Positions 45,342 to 53,650 of a DNA stretch of 64,000 bases are shown here, in pieces. Origin of the DNA: Niallia nealsonii (GTDB lineage Bacteria; Bacillota; Bacilli; Bacillales; Cytobacillaceae); NCBI RefSeq assembly GCF_002835805.1, contig NZ_PISE01000040.1, positions 24,568 to 88,567 of the forward strand, given 5' to 3'. Numbering within the stretch: the first letter of the stretch is position 1; each line of letters opens with the position of its first letter. Both the position numbers and the translations under genes were made by a program. A model generated the notes under the pieces. That model made no database searches and had not been told where the DNA came from. It saw only the letters and a list, made by a program, of their open reading frames with translations.

Positions 45342-45444
45342 CATTAACGGGCTTTTGGAACCACCTAAGGAATTATAAGAGAAAACGAGAAATCTAGGTG
45401 GAGAGAAACTTGCACGTTAATGCGTGATTGAGGTTTCATTTTAT
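45342..45444 (+). repeat. Dispersed intergenic repeat, long form (copy B)
   Basis: Clearly the same element as 16728-16832: CATTAACGGGC, ATTATAAGAGAAAACGAG, AGAAACTTGC and GATTGAGGTTTCATTTTAT in the same order and spacing, with scattered substitutions. It has an imperfect inverted pair CACCTAAGG/CTAGGTGG. It occupies much of the 45097-45469 gap, between the rsfA promoter and the MFS gene's stop. Confidence 0.8.
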
Positions 45445-45469
45445 TAAAACAACTGCAGTTAATAATGAA

Positions 45470-46801
45470 TTACTTTACTTGTGCTGCAGATTTTTCATTT
45501 TGAATAAAAAATGCAGAAATAAAAGCAAATACACTTGCAATAAAACCATAAAGGAAAAGATGATGAATACCATCCATAATGCTGGATCCACTTGTTAATA
45601 GTGTGCCCATAATGGTTACACCAATAGCAGTACCCATATTGCGGCAGAACATCAGAAAAGAAGTAGAGATGCCTTTTTCATGTTTTCCAACAAGTTGTTG
45701 TGCACCGATAACACCTACTGTGCTTAATAAGCCAAAAGCAAGTCCTTGAATGATCATAATGATAAAGGTATACCAAAAACCATGTGTTTCATTTAATAAC
45801 ACTAACATTATTCCAGAAATGAATAATAATGTATTCCCGATTATTAATAGAATACGATAGCCATATTTTAATATCCACTTTCCTGCAGGAACAGAAACCG
45901 CCATCCATCCTATTGCTACACCTAACAAAGAAACACCGCTTAAAAATAGGGATAATCCGGTTACTTTTTGCAGAAAATATGGAATATAACTAGAGGTTCC
46001 GAATAAAGCCAAGGTTCCTATAAAAGAGTTTACAAAGATCCAAGCAATTGTTTTATTTTTAAAAATGGAAAAAGGAACAATTGGTGAAGGGTGCCTTTTT
46101 TCGAAAAAGTAGAAAATAACTAAAAATGCTGCACCAAGTATAGAAAAAAGAATGATATTTTTGTCTACTACCGTAATTAGCAGAAGAAAAGTAATACTGG
46201 CAGCAAAAAGAGTGGCGCCTATATAGTCAATATTTGCTTTTTTCGGTTCATATTCTTCCTTGTATGGCAGCAATGTCATAAAACATAGGAAACAAACAGG
46301 AATATTAATATAGAATATCCATCTCCATGATAAAAGTTCTACAAATAAAGAGCCAAGCAGTGGTGCAAGAATAGCAGACAGTCCCCACATAGCGGTAAAG
46401 AGAGCCTGGATTTTCCCGCGTTTTTCTACTGGAAAAAGATCTCCTGCAATAATAGCTGGAAAAGGCATCATAAATCCAGCGCCCATTCCTTGAATACTTC
46501 GGAAAATAATGAGCTGAATCATGTCTGTTGCAATTCCACATAACAAACTTCCAAATAAAAATAAAATAATGCCGAAACCAAAAATCTTCTTTCTCCCAAA
46601 CAAGTCAGATAATCTGCCTGCCACTGGAGAAAGAATGGTGCTTGCAATCATATAGGTGGCAAATGACCATGCATATAAATCTAATCTGCCTAGCTCATCA
46701 GCAATAATAGGCATTGTTGTATTCATGATAGTTGAATCTATAGAAGCAACAAGCATTGCTAGTACAATACTAACCATAACAAGTATTCTATTGTTTTTCA
46801 T
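45470..46801 (-). CDS. MFS multidrug efflux transporter, DHA2 type
   Basis: 443 residues from ATG 46801 (AGGAGG eight bases upstream; a longer in-frame start crosses no binding site). About 12 to 14 membrane segments. DHA2 signatures: LVASIDSTIMNTTMPIIADELG in the first segment, the loop AGRLSDLFGRKKIF, and the antiporter motif C-like MGAGFMMPFPAIIAGDLFP region. Such carriers export drugs and dyes using the proton gradient. Substrate unknown. No regulator adjoins it. Confidence 0.85.
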   Translation of the reverse strand: MKNNRILVMVSIVLAMLVASIDSTIMNTTMPIIADELGRLDLYAWSFATYMIASTILSPVAGRLSDLFGRKKIFGFGIILFLFGSLLCGIATDMIQLIIFRSIQGMGAGFMMPFPAIIAGDLFPVEKRGKIQALFTAMWGLSAILAPLLGSLFVELLSWRWIFYINIPVCFLCFMTLLPYKEEYEPKKANIDYIGATLFAASITFLLLITVVDKNIILFSILGAAFLVIFYFFEKRHPSPIVPFSIFKNKTIAWIFVNSFIGTLALFGTSSYIPYFLQKVTGLSLFLSGVSLLGVAIGWMAVSVPAGKWILKYGYRILLIIGNTLLFISGIMLVLLNETHGFWYTFIIMIIQGLAFGLLSTVGVIGAQQLVGKHEKGISTSFLMFCRNMGTAIGVTIMGTLLTSGSSIMDGIHHLFLYGFIASVFAFISAFFIQNEKSAAQVK

Positions 46802-47093
46802 TTCGATAATCCTCCTTGAACTTAGGATAAAAATTATACAGCAAGAAGAAAAATTAATATAGAGGAAAGCTTGAACATTTTGGCAGCAGGTCGTTAGAAA
46901 AGGAAATGATGATGGCAAATAATCTTAGAGGAATGCTGGGAAACGTTTTTTTCATGATAGAACTACACCTTTCCCCTTTTTATAATTAGCTTTGACAAAA
47001 GTTTGCATCTTGCATTGAAATAGAAGAAGGGGTAAAATACCATATAGTAAATAGTAAATCGACATAAATGCTTTTAAAGAAAGGGTTGTCCCA

Positions 47094-47318
47094 ATGGCAA
47101 ACGAATTCCGTGTTTGCGACGATTGTCAGGCTGTTAATTTAAAAACATTAATACCGTGCCTAAAGCAAATTGATCCTGAAGCAAAGATTGAAATAGGGTG
47201 TCAATCCTATTGCGGGCCAGGCAGAAAAAAAACTTTTGCCTTTGTAAATAATCGTCCACTTGCAGCATTATCTGAAGAAGAATTAATGGATAAAATAAAC
47301 AATAAGCTAAAAAAGTGA
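47094..47318 (+). CDS. DUF1450 family small protein
   Basis: 74 residues starting [23 protein letters not shown]. Five cysteines: CDDC pair, Cys22, and CQSYCGPG near residues 35-42, the family signature. It resembles a thioredoxin-fold or iron-sulfur-binding small protein. Function unknown. ATG after AAAGGG. Confidence 0.8.
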   Translation: MANEFRVCDDCQAVNLKTLIPCLKQIDPEAKIEIGCQSYCGPGRKKTFAFVNNRPLAALSEEELMDKINNKLKK

Positions 47319-47351
47319 CATCTGTAGTTAATCTAAATGGAGTAAAGATGT

Positions 47352-47466
47352 TATAATCAACATAGATAGAATGCAGAAAATAGAGGATGCTTCCATCAAA
47401 AGAGTTAACATAAATCGTAAGGAGAAATGGCTTTACGAGATTTGAATTGTTAACTCTTTTTAAAGG
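47352..47466 (+). ncRNA. Candidate small RNA or leader between the DUF1450 and ywfO genes
   Basis: A TATAAT (47352-47357) is followed by about 40 untranslated bases and then a long hairpin at 47398-47461. The outer arms AAAAGAGTTAACA/TGTTAACTCTTTT pair perfectly, an inner AAATCGTAA pairing adds to them, and TTTTT follows. A transcript of about 100 bases ending there is plausible. It could equally be only the terminator of the preceding gene. No known RNA family recognised. Confidence 0.35.
47398..47462 (+). terminator. Strong terminator hairpin before ywfO
   Basis: Outer 13-bp perfect stem, inner stem of nine pairs with a two-base bulge, then TTTTT. It ends transcription from the DUF1450 gene or from the candidate small RNA. 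Confidence 0.8.
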
Positions 47467-47575
47467 AATCACCTCTTTTTATATGCATTAGTAAGACGCG
47501 GCACTTTCATCAGTGTATGCGATTAGAACGGCATAAGCTATTGGCATAAGCTATTAGAGAGAGAAGGGAAAGAAG

Positions 47576-48877
47576 ATGTCCTATTCAACAGAGATGTTAA
47601 AAGAAGAAAAGGTATTTAAAGATCCAGTACATCGTTATATTCATGTTCGGGACCGGGTTATTTGGGATTTGATTGGGACAAAAGAGTTTCAGCGCTTGCG
47701 GAGAATCAAACAACTTGGCACTACCTATTTGACATTTCATGGGGCAGAACATAGCAGATTTAATCATTCTCTTGGTGTTTATGAAATTGTCAGGCGAATA
47801 ATTGATGATGTTTTTAATGGAAGAAAAGAGTGGAACAGTGATCAAAGATTATTATCGTTATGTGCGGCTCTTTTGCATGATTTAGGTCATGGACCTTTTT
47901 CCCATTCTTTTGAAAAAGTATTTGACTTAGATCACGAGCAATTTACACAAGATATTATTCTAGGAGATACGGAAGTAAATCAGATTTTAACAAAAGTCTC
48001 TAAGGATTTCCCTAAAAAGGTTGCAGAAATAATCGGAAAAACGTCTAATGAGAAATTGGTAGTAAGCTTAATTTCCAGCCAAATTGATGCGGACCGAATG
48101 GATTATTTATTGCGGGATGCTTATTTTACAGGGGTAAGCTATGGGAATTTTGATATGGAACGAATTCTTCGCGTCATGCGCCCCCGTGAAGATCAGGCAG
48201 TCATCAAAAAAAGCGGTATGCACGCGGTGGAAGATTATATTATGAGCAGGTATCAAATGTACTGGCAAGTATATTTTCACCCAGTTACGAGAAGTGCAGA
48301 AGTGATTTTGACAAAAATTCTGCATCGCGCCAAGCATCTTCATGAGCAGTTCTATTCCTTTAAGCATCACCCTGCACATTTCTATTCCCTTTTTAAAGAT
48401 GAGATGACATTAGAAGACTACTTAAAACTAGATGAGGCTATTATTCTGTATTATTTTCAAATGTGGCAAGAAGAAGATGATGAGATATTAAAAGACCTAT
48501 GCCGTAGATTTATGAATAGAAATCTCTTTAAATACGTAGAATTTGATCCAGCAAAAGAATATAAGAAGCTGGCTGAATTATCTATTTTATTTCAAAAGGC
48601 AGGAATAGATCCAGATTATTATCTAGTAGTAGATTCTTCTTCTGATCTGCCATATGATTTTTACCGTCCTGGAGAAGAAGAGGAACGGCTTCCTATTCAT
48701 TTGCTAATGAAAAACAATGAAATAAGAGAACTTTCCAGGGAGTCGGAAATTGTAGATAGCATTTCTGGAAAAAGAAGAACAGATCATAAATTGTATTTTC
48801 CAAAAGATATCTTAAAAAACGATCAAACAAAAAGTAAGATAAAAAAACAAATTCGCCAATTATTAGATATAAACTAA
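47576..48877 (+). CDS. ywfO: HD-domain phosphohydrolase YwfO (dNTPase-like)
   Basis: 433 residues. The HD metal site is formed by the His in SRFNHSLG (about 64), His101-Asp102 in LLHDLGHGPFSHSFE, and the Asp in IDADRMDYLLRD near 172. N-terminal FKDPVHRYIHV is a family landmark. YwfO and its Enterococcus counterpart hydrolyse dNTPs or related nucleotides in the cytosol. Start ATG after GAAGGGAAAG. It is followed, after about 80 bases, by ywgA as in B. subtilis. Confidence 0.92.
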   Translation: MSYSTEMLKEEKVFKDPVHRYIHVRDRVIWDLIGTKEFQRLRRIKQLGTTYLTFHGAEHSRFNHSLGVYEIVRRIIDDVFNGRKEWNSDQRLLSLCAALLHDLGHGPFSHSFEKVFDLDHEQFTQDIILGDTEVNQILTKVSKDFPKKVAEIIGKTSNEKLVVSLISSQIDADRMDYLLRDAYFTGVSYGNFDMERILRVMRPREDQAVIKKSGMHAVEDYIMSRYQMYWQVYFHPVTRSAEVILTKILHRAKHLHEQFYSFKHHPAHFYSLFKDEMTLEDYLKLDEAIILYYFQMWQEEDDEILKDLCRRFMNRNLFKYVEFDPAKEYKKLAELSILFQKAGIDPDYYLVVDSSSDLPYDFYRPGEEEERLPIHLLMKNNEIRELSRESEIVDSISGKRRTDHKLYFPKDILKNDQTKSKIKKQIRQLLDIN

Positions 48878-48956
48878 CGGGAAATCTTTCGCACGAGAAT
48901 GAAATTTCAAAAAGAACAGCTGCTTTTTGAAACAAAGGAGTAGGAGTTGAACCATT

Positions 48957-49466
48957 TTGTTAAAAGATCATGCGAAAATAATGAAAGCTATTGCTGCTTC
49001 TGGTGAAATTATAGGCAGAAAAAAATTACAAAAGATGATATATATTGCAAAAAAACTAGATTTTCCTTTCCATGAAAAATATCAATTCCATTTTTTTGGC
49101 CCCTATTCAGAAGAGTTGACACTTAGAGTGGAAGAGCTTTGCAATATGGGATTTTTAAATGAAATAAAAGAAAAAAAAGGGGGGTATTTTCAATATCGTT
49201 ATTCGCTGACAGAAAGCGGAGAAGAATTTTTACAGCTAAATGAAGTGGAAATGCCCCTTTTGCCTACTTGTTTAGTAGATATGAACGAACAAAGCGCAAG
49301 GTTTTTAGAACTCGTTTCAACTGTACTCTATTTTGACAATTTAGAGAAAACGGAAATTAAGGAAAAGGTATTTACCTTAAAAAGTAAACAAAAATATACG
49401 GATGAAGAAATTGAACAAGCTTTTCAATATATTGAGGGCCTTAAAGTAAAATCAACCGTACAGTGA
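48957..49466 (+). CDS. ywgA: YwgA family protein
   Basis: 169 residues, TTG start: an in-frame stop lies just upstream and GGAG is ten bases before. It resembles proteins of a DUF4065-like/YwgA group with a winged-helix-like beginning (IAASGEIIGRKKLQKMIYIAKKLDFPF and the FHFFGPYSEELT block). Function unknown. It follows ywfO and precedes ywhB, keeping the B. subtilis order. Confidence 0.8.
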   Translation: MLKDHAKIMKAIAASGEIIGRKKLQKMIYIAKKLDFPFHEKYQFHFFGPYSEELTLRVEELCNMGFLNEIKEKKGGYFQYRYSLTESGEEFLQLNEVEMPLLPTCLVDMNEQSARFLELVSTVLYFDNLEKTEIKEKVFTLKSKQKYTDEEIEQAFQYIEGLKVKSTVQ

Positions 49467-49472
49467 GTTAAG

Positions 49473-49525
49473 AGGCCCCTAAAACATTGCTTAAACGTAT
49501 CAACCAAAGCAGATGTTTAGGGGGC
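49473..49525. repeat. Large hairpin after ywgA
   Basis: Arms GCCCCTAAAACATTGCTT and AAAGCAGATGTTTAGGGGGC pair well around a 13-base loop. No T run follows on either strand, so it is not a standard terminator, though it may help end ywgA transcription. Confidence 0.5.
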
Positions 49526-49539
49526 TGCATAATCAGAAT

Positions 49540-49632
49540 TTAAACAGTTTCTGTAAGTTGTCCATCCTCCATATACAAAACACGGTCACATAAATCAAGG
49601 ACGCGCTGATCATGGGTCACTATCATTGCTAC
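49540..49632 (-). pseudogene. C-terminal relic of an ABC transporter ATPase
   Basis: Thirty codons ending in TAA. The frame reads VAMIVTHDQRVLDLCDRVLY and then MEDGQLTETV, exactly the H-loop and end of a MacB/LolD-type exporter ATPase. Just upstream on the minus strand the coding match stops. The sequence there passes directly into the terminator hairpin of the next gene, so about 200 codons have been lost. No start or binding site remains. It is a deletion relic, showing that an ABC exporter once lay between ywgA and ywhB. Confidence 0.75.
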
Positions 49633-49649
49633 TAAATAAACGAGTGTAT

Positions 49650-49691
49650 AAAAAACACCCATTGATTGCATATACAATCAAAATGGGCATT
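49650..49691 (-). terminator. ywhB terminator
   Basis: Stem CACCCATTGATTG with CAATCAAAATGGGCA (a mismatch or two), followed on the minus strand by TTTTTTATAC. Confidence 0.8.
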
Positions 49692-49722
49692 TTAATAGTT
49701 CTTTTTATTGCAATTTCTAAAC

Positions 49723-49908
49723 TTATTGATCGCTTACACGTTTGCCAGCGATACCATAATGGTTTTTCGACATTTCTTCAATAAATACTACCACTTTTTC
49801 TTTCGGGGCGCCCGTTGTTTCGGATACTGCATCTGTTACTTTTTCTACAAGATTTCTTTTTTGCTCTTCTGTACGACCTTCTAACATTTTAACAGTAATA
49901 TATGGCAT
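49723..49908 (-). CDS. ywhB: 4-oxalocrotonate tautomerase-like enzyme
   Basis: 61 residues from ATG 49908 (AGGAGGG seven bases upstream; a 13-residue longer frame is not supported). After removal of Met the catalytic Pro1 is exposed (PYITVKMLEGRTEEQK), with Arg11 as in the family. The usual Arg39 is replaced by Val, as in some chromosomal tautomerases, so substrate range is uncertain. It forms a hexamer of small subunits in relatives. Position matches ywhB. Confidence 0.9.
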   Translation of the reverse strand: MPYITVKMLEGRTEEQKRNLVEKVTDAVSETTGAPKEKVVVFIEEMSKNHYGIAGKRVSDQ

Positions 49909-50194
49909 GTTTTTCCCTCCTAGTGATGTTCGTATGTAGTTTTTCATATTTTCAGAAAAAGTGCAAGTCTCTTTACCTGCTGTTCACCATTTTGTTAAAG
50001 GATAAGCAGAAACTTTCATTTTCAGAGTAACTAAAAATTTTTGAAATAAAAATTTAGACTCAGGATGAAAAAACTATTAGATAGAAAATTTTCCTTTCCC
50101 TTTTATAATCATGTATAATTTTATATTGGAGTAGATAAAAATAGGATTTATTTCTTATAGAAAATAGATATTGATTAAGAGGGGAGATTACCAT

Positions 50195-50833
50195 TTGTTA
50201 TTTTCACAATCGTGGGCAGATTTGCCGTATATTATTATTACCATCATTATAGGTTTTACTCTCCATGAATTTGCACACGCATATGTCGCTTATAAGTTTG
50301 GAGATCCAACGGCACAAAAACAAGGAAGATTAACTTTAAATCCGATAGCGCATCTAGATCCTCTTGGAGCTATTTTTATTATTTTGGTCGGTTTTGGATG
50401 GGCTCGGCCAGTTCCTGTGAACCGTTATTATTTTAAACGTCCGAGGCTTGCAGGAGTGCTTGTTTCATTAGCAGGACCTGTGAGCAATTTAATCTTAGCA
50501 TTTATTGGATTTGTGTTGTTTGTTGTATTATATAAAACAGGGATTACAAATGGATTGCCATTCGACTTTTTTCCATTTTTACAAATCTTTATTCAAATGA
50601 ATTTACTGCTTTTTGCTTTTAACTTAATTCCGTTGCCTCCATTAGATGGCTACCGGATTATTGAGGACTTAGTAAGCTCGCGGATTCGAGCTAAGATGTC
50701 TCAATACGAAGTATATGGATCGATTTTATTTATTGTTCTTGTTGTAACTGGGTTATCAAATAGTACGATATTTCCTTATATCCGATTTGTACAAGGTTTC
50801 TTTATCAATTTATTTCAATCAATATTGCTTTAA
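50195..50833 (+). CDS. ywhC: Site-2 protease-type membrane metallopeptidase YwhC
   Basis: 212 residues from TTG 50195 (AGGGGAG upstream; an earlier in-frame TTG at 50171 precedes the site). It has several membrane segments, zinc motif HEFAH (24-28) in the second helix and NLIPLPPLDGYR near 148-160, giving the third zinc ligand Asp. It belongs to the short S2P/M50B group that cuts membrane proteins. Substrate not known. It is followed after 15 bases by ywhD. Confidence 0.9.
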   Translation: MLFSQSWADLPYIIITIIIGFTLHEFAHAYVAYKFGDPTAQKQGRLTLNPIAHLDPLGAIFIILVGFGWARPVPVNRYYFKRPRLAGVLVSLAGPVSNLILAFIGFVLFVVLYKTGITNGLPFDFFPFLQIFIQMNLLLFAFNLIPLPPLDGYRIIEDLVSSRIRAKMSQYEVYGSILFIVLVVTGLSNSTIFPYIRFVQGFFINLFQSILL

Positions 50834-50848
50834 ATAAAGGAGAGTTGC

Positions 50849-51361
50849 ATGATGGAAGAAAAAAAGAAAAAAACAATAGGCTTTAATATCATTAAAAATG
50901 ATCCAACAGATGGACATGGGGGCTTTGGAGTAGGTGCCTTAAGTTTAGAAAATGTTTCTCCTGTTATTATTGATGTAGAGGCAGGAGAAGCGGAAGTTGA
51001 TGTAGGTGCCATGCATGCTAGAAGCGCTGTGGAAAAAGGCATTAAGTTTCTGAAAGAAAAGGCAGAAGTGCCAAATGGAAAGCCATATTGGCTCGTTTGG
51101 GTAACGATAGACAGAAAGCTAGAAGGTCCTTATTATGCAGGTGTAACAGCATGTGAGATGACTGTTGACCGTTCGATTCGCAGAGGATATAAATCTTTGC
51201 CAGAGCATGTTAATAACATGGATAAATCAATGAAACGTCATATAATGGTCGAGCATATGGATGAAAAATCTAAAAAAGTATTGGCGGAATTTTTGAGAAA
51301 TCATGATGAAATATTATGGAATAACTCAACAGAGGAATTAAAAAAAGGCTTATTAGGATAA
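50849..51361 (+). CDS. ywhD: YwhD family protein
   Basis: 170 residues, ATG ATG start (the second ATG at 50852 has the better spacing from GGAGAG). Soluble, with the YwhD segment TIGFNIIKNDPTDGHGGFGVGALSLENVSPVIIDVEAGEAEVDVGAMHARS. Function unknown. It is likely cotranscribed with ywhC. Confidence 0.88.
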   Translation: MMEEKKKKTIGFNIIKNDPTDGHGGFGVGALSLENVSPVIIDVEAGEAEVDVGAMHARSAVEKGIKFLKEKAEVPNGKPYWLVWVTIDRKLEGPYYAGVTACEMTVDRSIRRGYKSLPEHVNNMDKSMKRHIMVEHMDEKSKKVLAEFLRNHDEILWNNSTEELKKGLLG

Positions 51362-51369
51362 TGCAAAAA

Positions 51370-51577
51370 AAACGGAACTCTAATGGTTCCGTTTCAGAGT
51401 GTAGAAAAAGTCAAAAATACACATTGTCAGGCTGATTGAAAACGTCTGCGTTTCGAGGAGCGAAGCCTTGAGAGGAGCGGAGTTACCAAGGTAGGTAATG
51501 AGCATCCGAATAAGGCGAGCAACAAAGAAAGCGGGCGTTTGTCAACAGCCTCAAACGGAACTCTAATGGTTCCGTTT
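51370..51577. mobile_element. Small non-coding repeat element inserted in a terminator, flanked by 25-bp direct repeats
   Basis: Two identical 25-bp copies of a terminator hairpin (core CGGAACTCTAATGGTTCCG) occupy 51370-51394 and 51553-51577. Between them lie 158 bp carrying imperfect inverted ends (AGGCTGATTGAAAACGTCTGC near 51429; GCGGGCGTTTGTCAACAGCCT ending at 51551). The left copy keeps an A run on its left and the right copy a T run on its right, as if one bidirectional terminator had been split. I recall similar elements (GTCTGCGTTTCGAGG, TTTGTCAACAGCCT) between genes in other Bacillus. No open frame. Confidence 0.7.
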
Positions 51578-51580
51578 TTT
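51553..51580 (+). terminator. ywhD-side terminator (right copy of the duplicated hairpin)
   Basis: Stem AAACGGAAC/GTTCCGTTT, then a T run on the plus strand. The left copy at 51370-51394 has the matching A run and serves the opposite strand, for pbpG. Confidence 0.75.
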
Positions 51581-51583
51581 TGC

Positions 51584-53650
51584 TTACCAAGGAAGGATTC
51601 GTTTATACCAAGGGGTATCCTTGTCTGTTTTGCCATTGTGGTGATTGGAGCTTTTATTATTCTCTTTAGGCAAGTCTGAACAATAATCAGTTGGAACAGT
51701 TTCCTTTGTAAAGTACATCAATCGTTTTGTCGGACAGGCAGTTGTTGCGAGCTTTCCGCTTTTGGGATTAATATAGACGCCTACTGTTCCTTTTGTCGGC
51801 GAAAACCCTTTAATTGGCTCATCTTTTAAACTTTCTTCCATAAAGTTAACCCAAACATTTTTTGCGTACATTTTATCAGCTGTTAATGTAATGGGTTTCC
51901 CTTGGTCATAGCCAGTCCAAACGGCGGAAACAAGTTGTGGCGTGTATCCAATCATCCAGCTGTCTGTTTCTGTGGACCCAGATTTTCCTGCATAAATTCT
52001 TGTAATATCTTTTTTGATTGGACTGCCTGTTACACTTGAATAGCCATTTAGTTTCTCATCAAACATTCCTGTCATTAATTGGTTCATGACTAATGTTAAG
52101 TCTTTATCTAATATTCTTTGTGCTGTTTGCTTATGGTTGTAAAGAACTTCACCATTGGCTGTTTCAATTCTTGTAATGTAAATCGGCTTCACTTTTTTTC
52201 CGCCATTTGCCAGTATGCTATAGGCATTTGCCATTTCAATCACTTTTACGTTAGAGGTTCCTAACGCTAAAGATGGAACCTCCTGGAGTGGTGTATCAAT
52301 GCCAAATCTTTTCCCTGTTTCTACTAACGTATCTTCTCCCAGAAATAAATGAGTCTTCACTGCATACACATTATCCGATAATGCCAGTGCTTGTGCTAGA
52401 GTAATATTTCCTTCTGCATATCTATTGTTAAAGTTATGTGGTGTATAGGGATCGCTGCCATTATCAAATCGAAATGTTGTCTTTTCACTGCTCATCATGG
52501 TTGTTGGAGTAAAACCGTGTTCTAATGCAGCATAATAAAGAAGTGGCTTAATAGTAGAGCCAGGTTGACGCTTGGCTTGTACAGCTCTATTAAACGGGCT
52601 TTCCTCATAATTCCTTCCCCCAACCATTGCTTGTACATATCCATTAGCTGGATTCATTGCAACAAAGCCGATTTGAAGATCACTTGCAGGATTTATAACA
52701 GAATGGATTGTTTTTTCTGCTATTTCTTGCTGTTGTGTATTTAATGTTGTATAAACTCTTAATCCCCCAAGGGCAATTGTTCGATCATCGATATGAAGCT
52801 CGGTTTTTAACACATTTTTTACCGCATCTTGAAAATACGGTGCTACTTTTATACTGGCTATAGGGAATTTTCCTATATAGGATAACTGTTCGTTTAAAGC
52901 AGATTCCTCTTGGTTTTTTGTAATATATTTGTTTGTTACCAATGAATCAAGAATCACTTTTTGTCTTTGCTTTGCTTTATCTAAAGAAACTAGAGGAGAA
53001 TAAGAGCTTGGACCTTTGGGAATTCCCGCGAGCATTGTTGCTTCAGCTAATGTAAGATCAGCGGAACTTTTCCCAAAGTAATACTGACTTGCAGCTTCTG
53101 AACCATATGCGCCGTTCCCATAATAAATGGTATTAAGATAGCCTTCTAATATCTCCTCTTTACTGTAAAACATCTCAAGTCGAATAGTGTAAAATGCTTC
53201 GGAGAGTTTTCTTGACCATGTTTTATCATGCTCTAAAAATAGATTTCTGGCATATTGTTGAGTAATAGTACTGGCACCTTGAACTTTTGCCATTGCTTTT
53301 ATATCAGCAAGTACGGCTCCACCGATTCGTTTAAAGTCAAATCCATGATGCGCAAAGAAATTTTTGTCCTCAATAGAGACTGTTGCATCAACAAGAGATG
53401 GATTGATATTTTCTATAGAAACCCAATAGCGTTTTTGACCATTATTGCTTTCTCCAATGATGCTGCCATCGTCAGAATAATAAATCGTAGATTGAGAAAC
53501 AGCAAGGGGAGGGGGCCCTAATACTCGTGCGTAAATTAAAATTCCTGCTAGAGTGATACTTGCAACTATAATGAAAAAAACAGTTATAATAACGAAAAAA
53601 CGTATATATTTTGAAGAGTTTCTTAGACCATTTTTTGTGATAATCTCCAT
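51584..53650 (-). CDS. pbpG: Class A penicillin-binding protein (PBP 2d type)
   Basis: 688 residues: cytoplasmic head, one membrane anchor (about 17-43) and a glycosyltransferase domain with the catalytic Glu in SIEDKNFFAHHGFD and with GASTITQQYARN. A transpeptidase domain follows with SxxK in PGSTIK, SDN, and KSG in place of the usual KTG. A short hydrophilic tail ends the protein. It polymerises and cross-links peptidoglycan. In B. subtilis pbpG is used in the forespore for germ-cell-wall synthesis. The KSG variant is found in some PBPs and need not abolish activity. It lies between ywhD and speE, as in B. subtilis. Confidence 0.93.
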   Translation of the reverse strand: MEIITKNGLRNSSKYIRFFVIITVFFIIVASITLAGILIYARVLGPPPLAVSQSTIYYSDDGSIIGESNNGQKRYWVSIENINPSLVDATVSIEDKNFFAHHGFDFKRIGGAVLADIKAMAKVQGASTITQQYARNLFLEHDKTWSRKLSEAFYTIRLEMFYSKEEILEGYLNTIYYGNGAYGSEAASQYYFGKSSADLTLAEATMLAGIPKGPSSYSPLVSLDKAKQRQKVILDSLVTNKYITKNQEESALNEQLSYIGKFPIASIKVAPYFQDAVKNVLKTELHIDDRTIALGGLRVYTTLNTQQQEIAEKTIHSVINPASDLQIGFVAMNPANGYVQAMVGGRNYEESPFNRAVQAKRQPGSTIKPLLYYAALEHGFTPTTMMSSEKTTFRFDNGSDPYTPHNFNNRYAEGNITLAQALALSDNVYAVKTHLFLGEDTLVETGKRFGIDTPLQEVPSLALGTSNVKVIEMANAYSILANGGKKVKPIYITRIETANGEVLYNHKQTAQRILDKDLTLVMNQLMTGMFDEKLNGYSSVTGSPIKKDITRIYAGKSGSTETDSWMIGYTPQLVSAVWTGYDQGKPITLTADKMYAKNVWVNFMEESLKDEPIKGFSPTKGTVGVYINPKSGKLATTACPTKRLMYFTKETVPTDYCSDLPKENNKSSNHHNGKTDKDTPWYKRILPW

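Noticed and set aside
49947..49961. CodY-like box TATTTTCAGAAAAAG upstream of ywhB
   Set aside because: Three mismatches to the 15-base consensus in a very A+T-rich stretch; likely chance.
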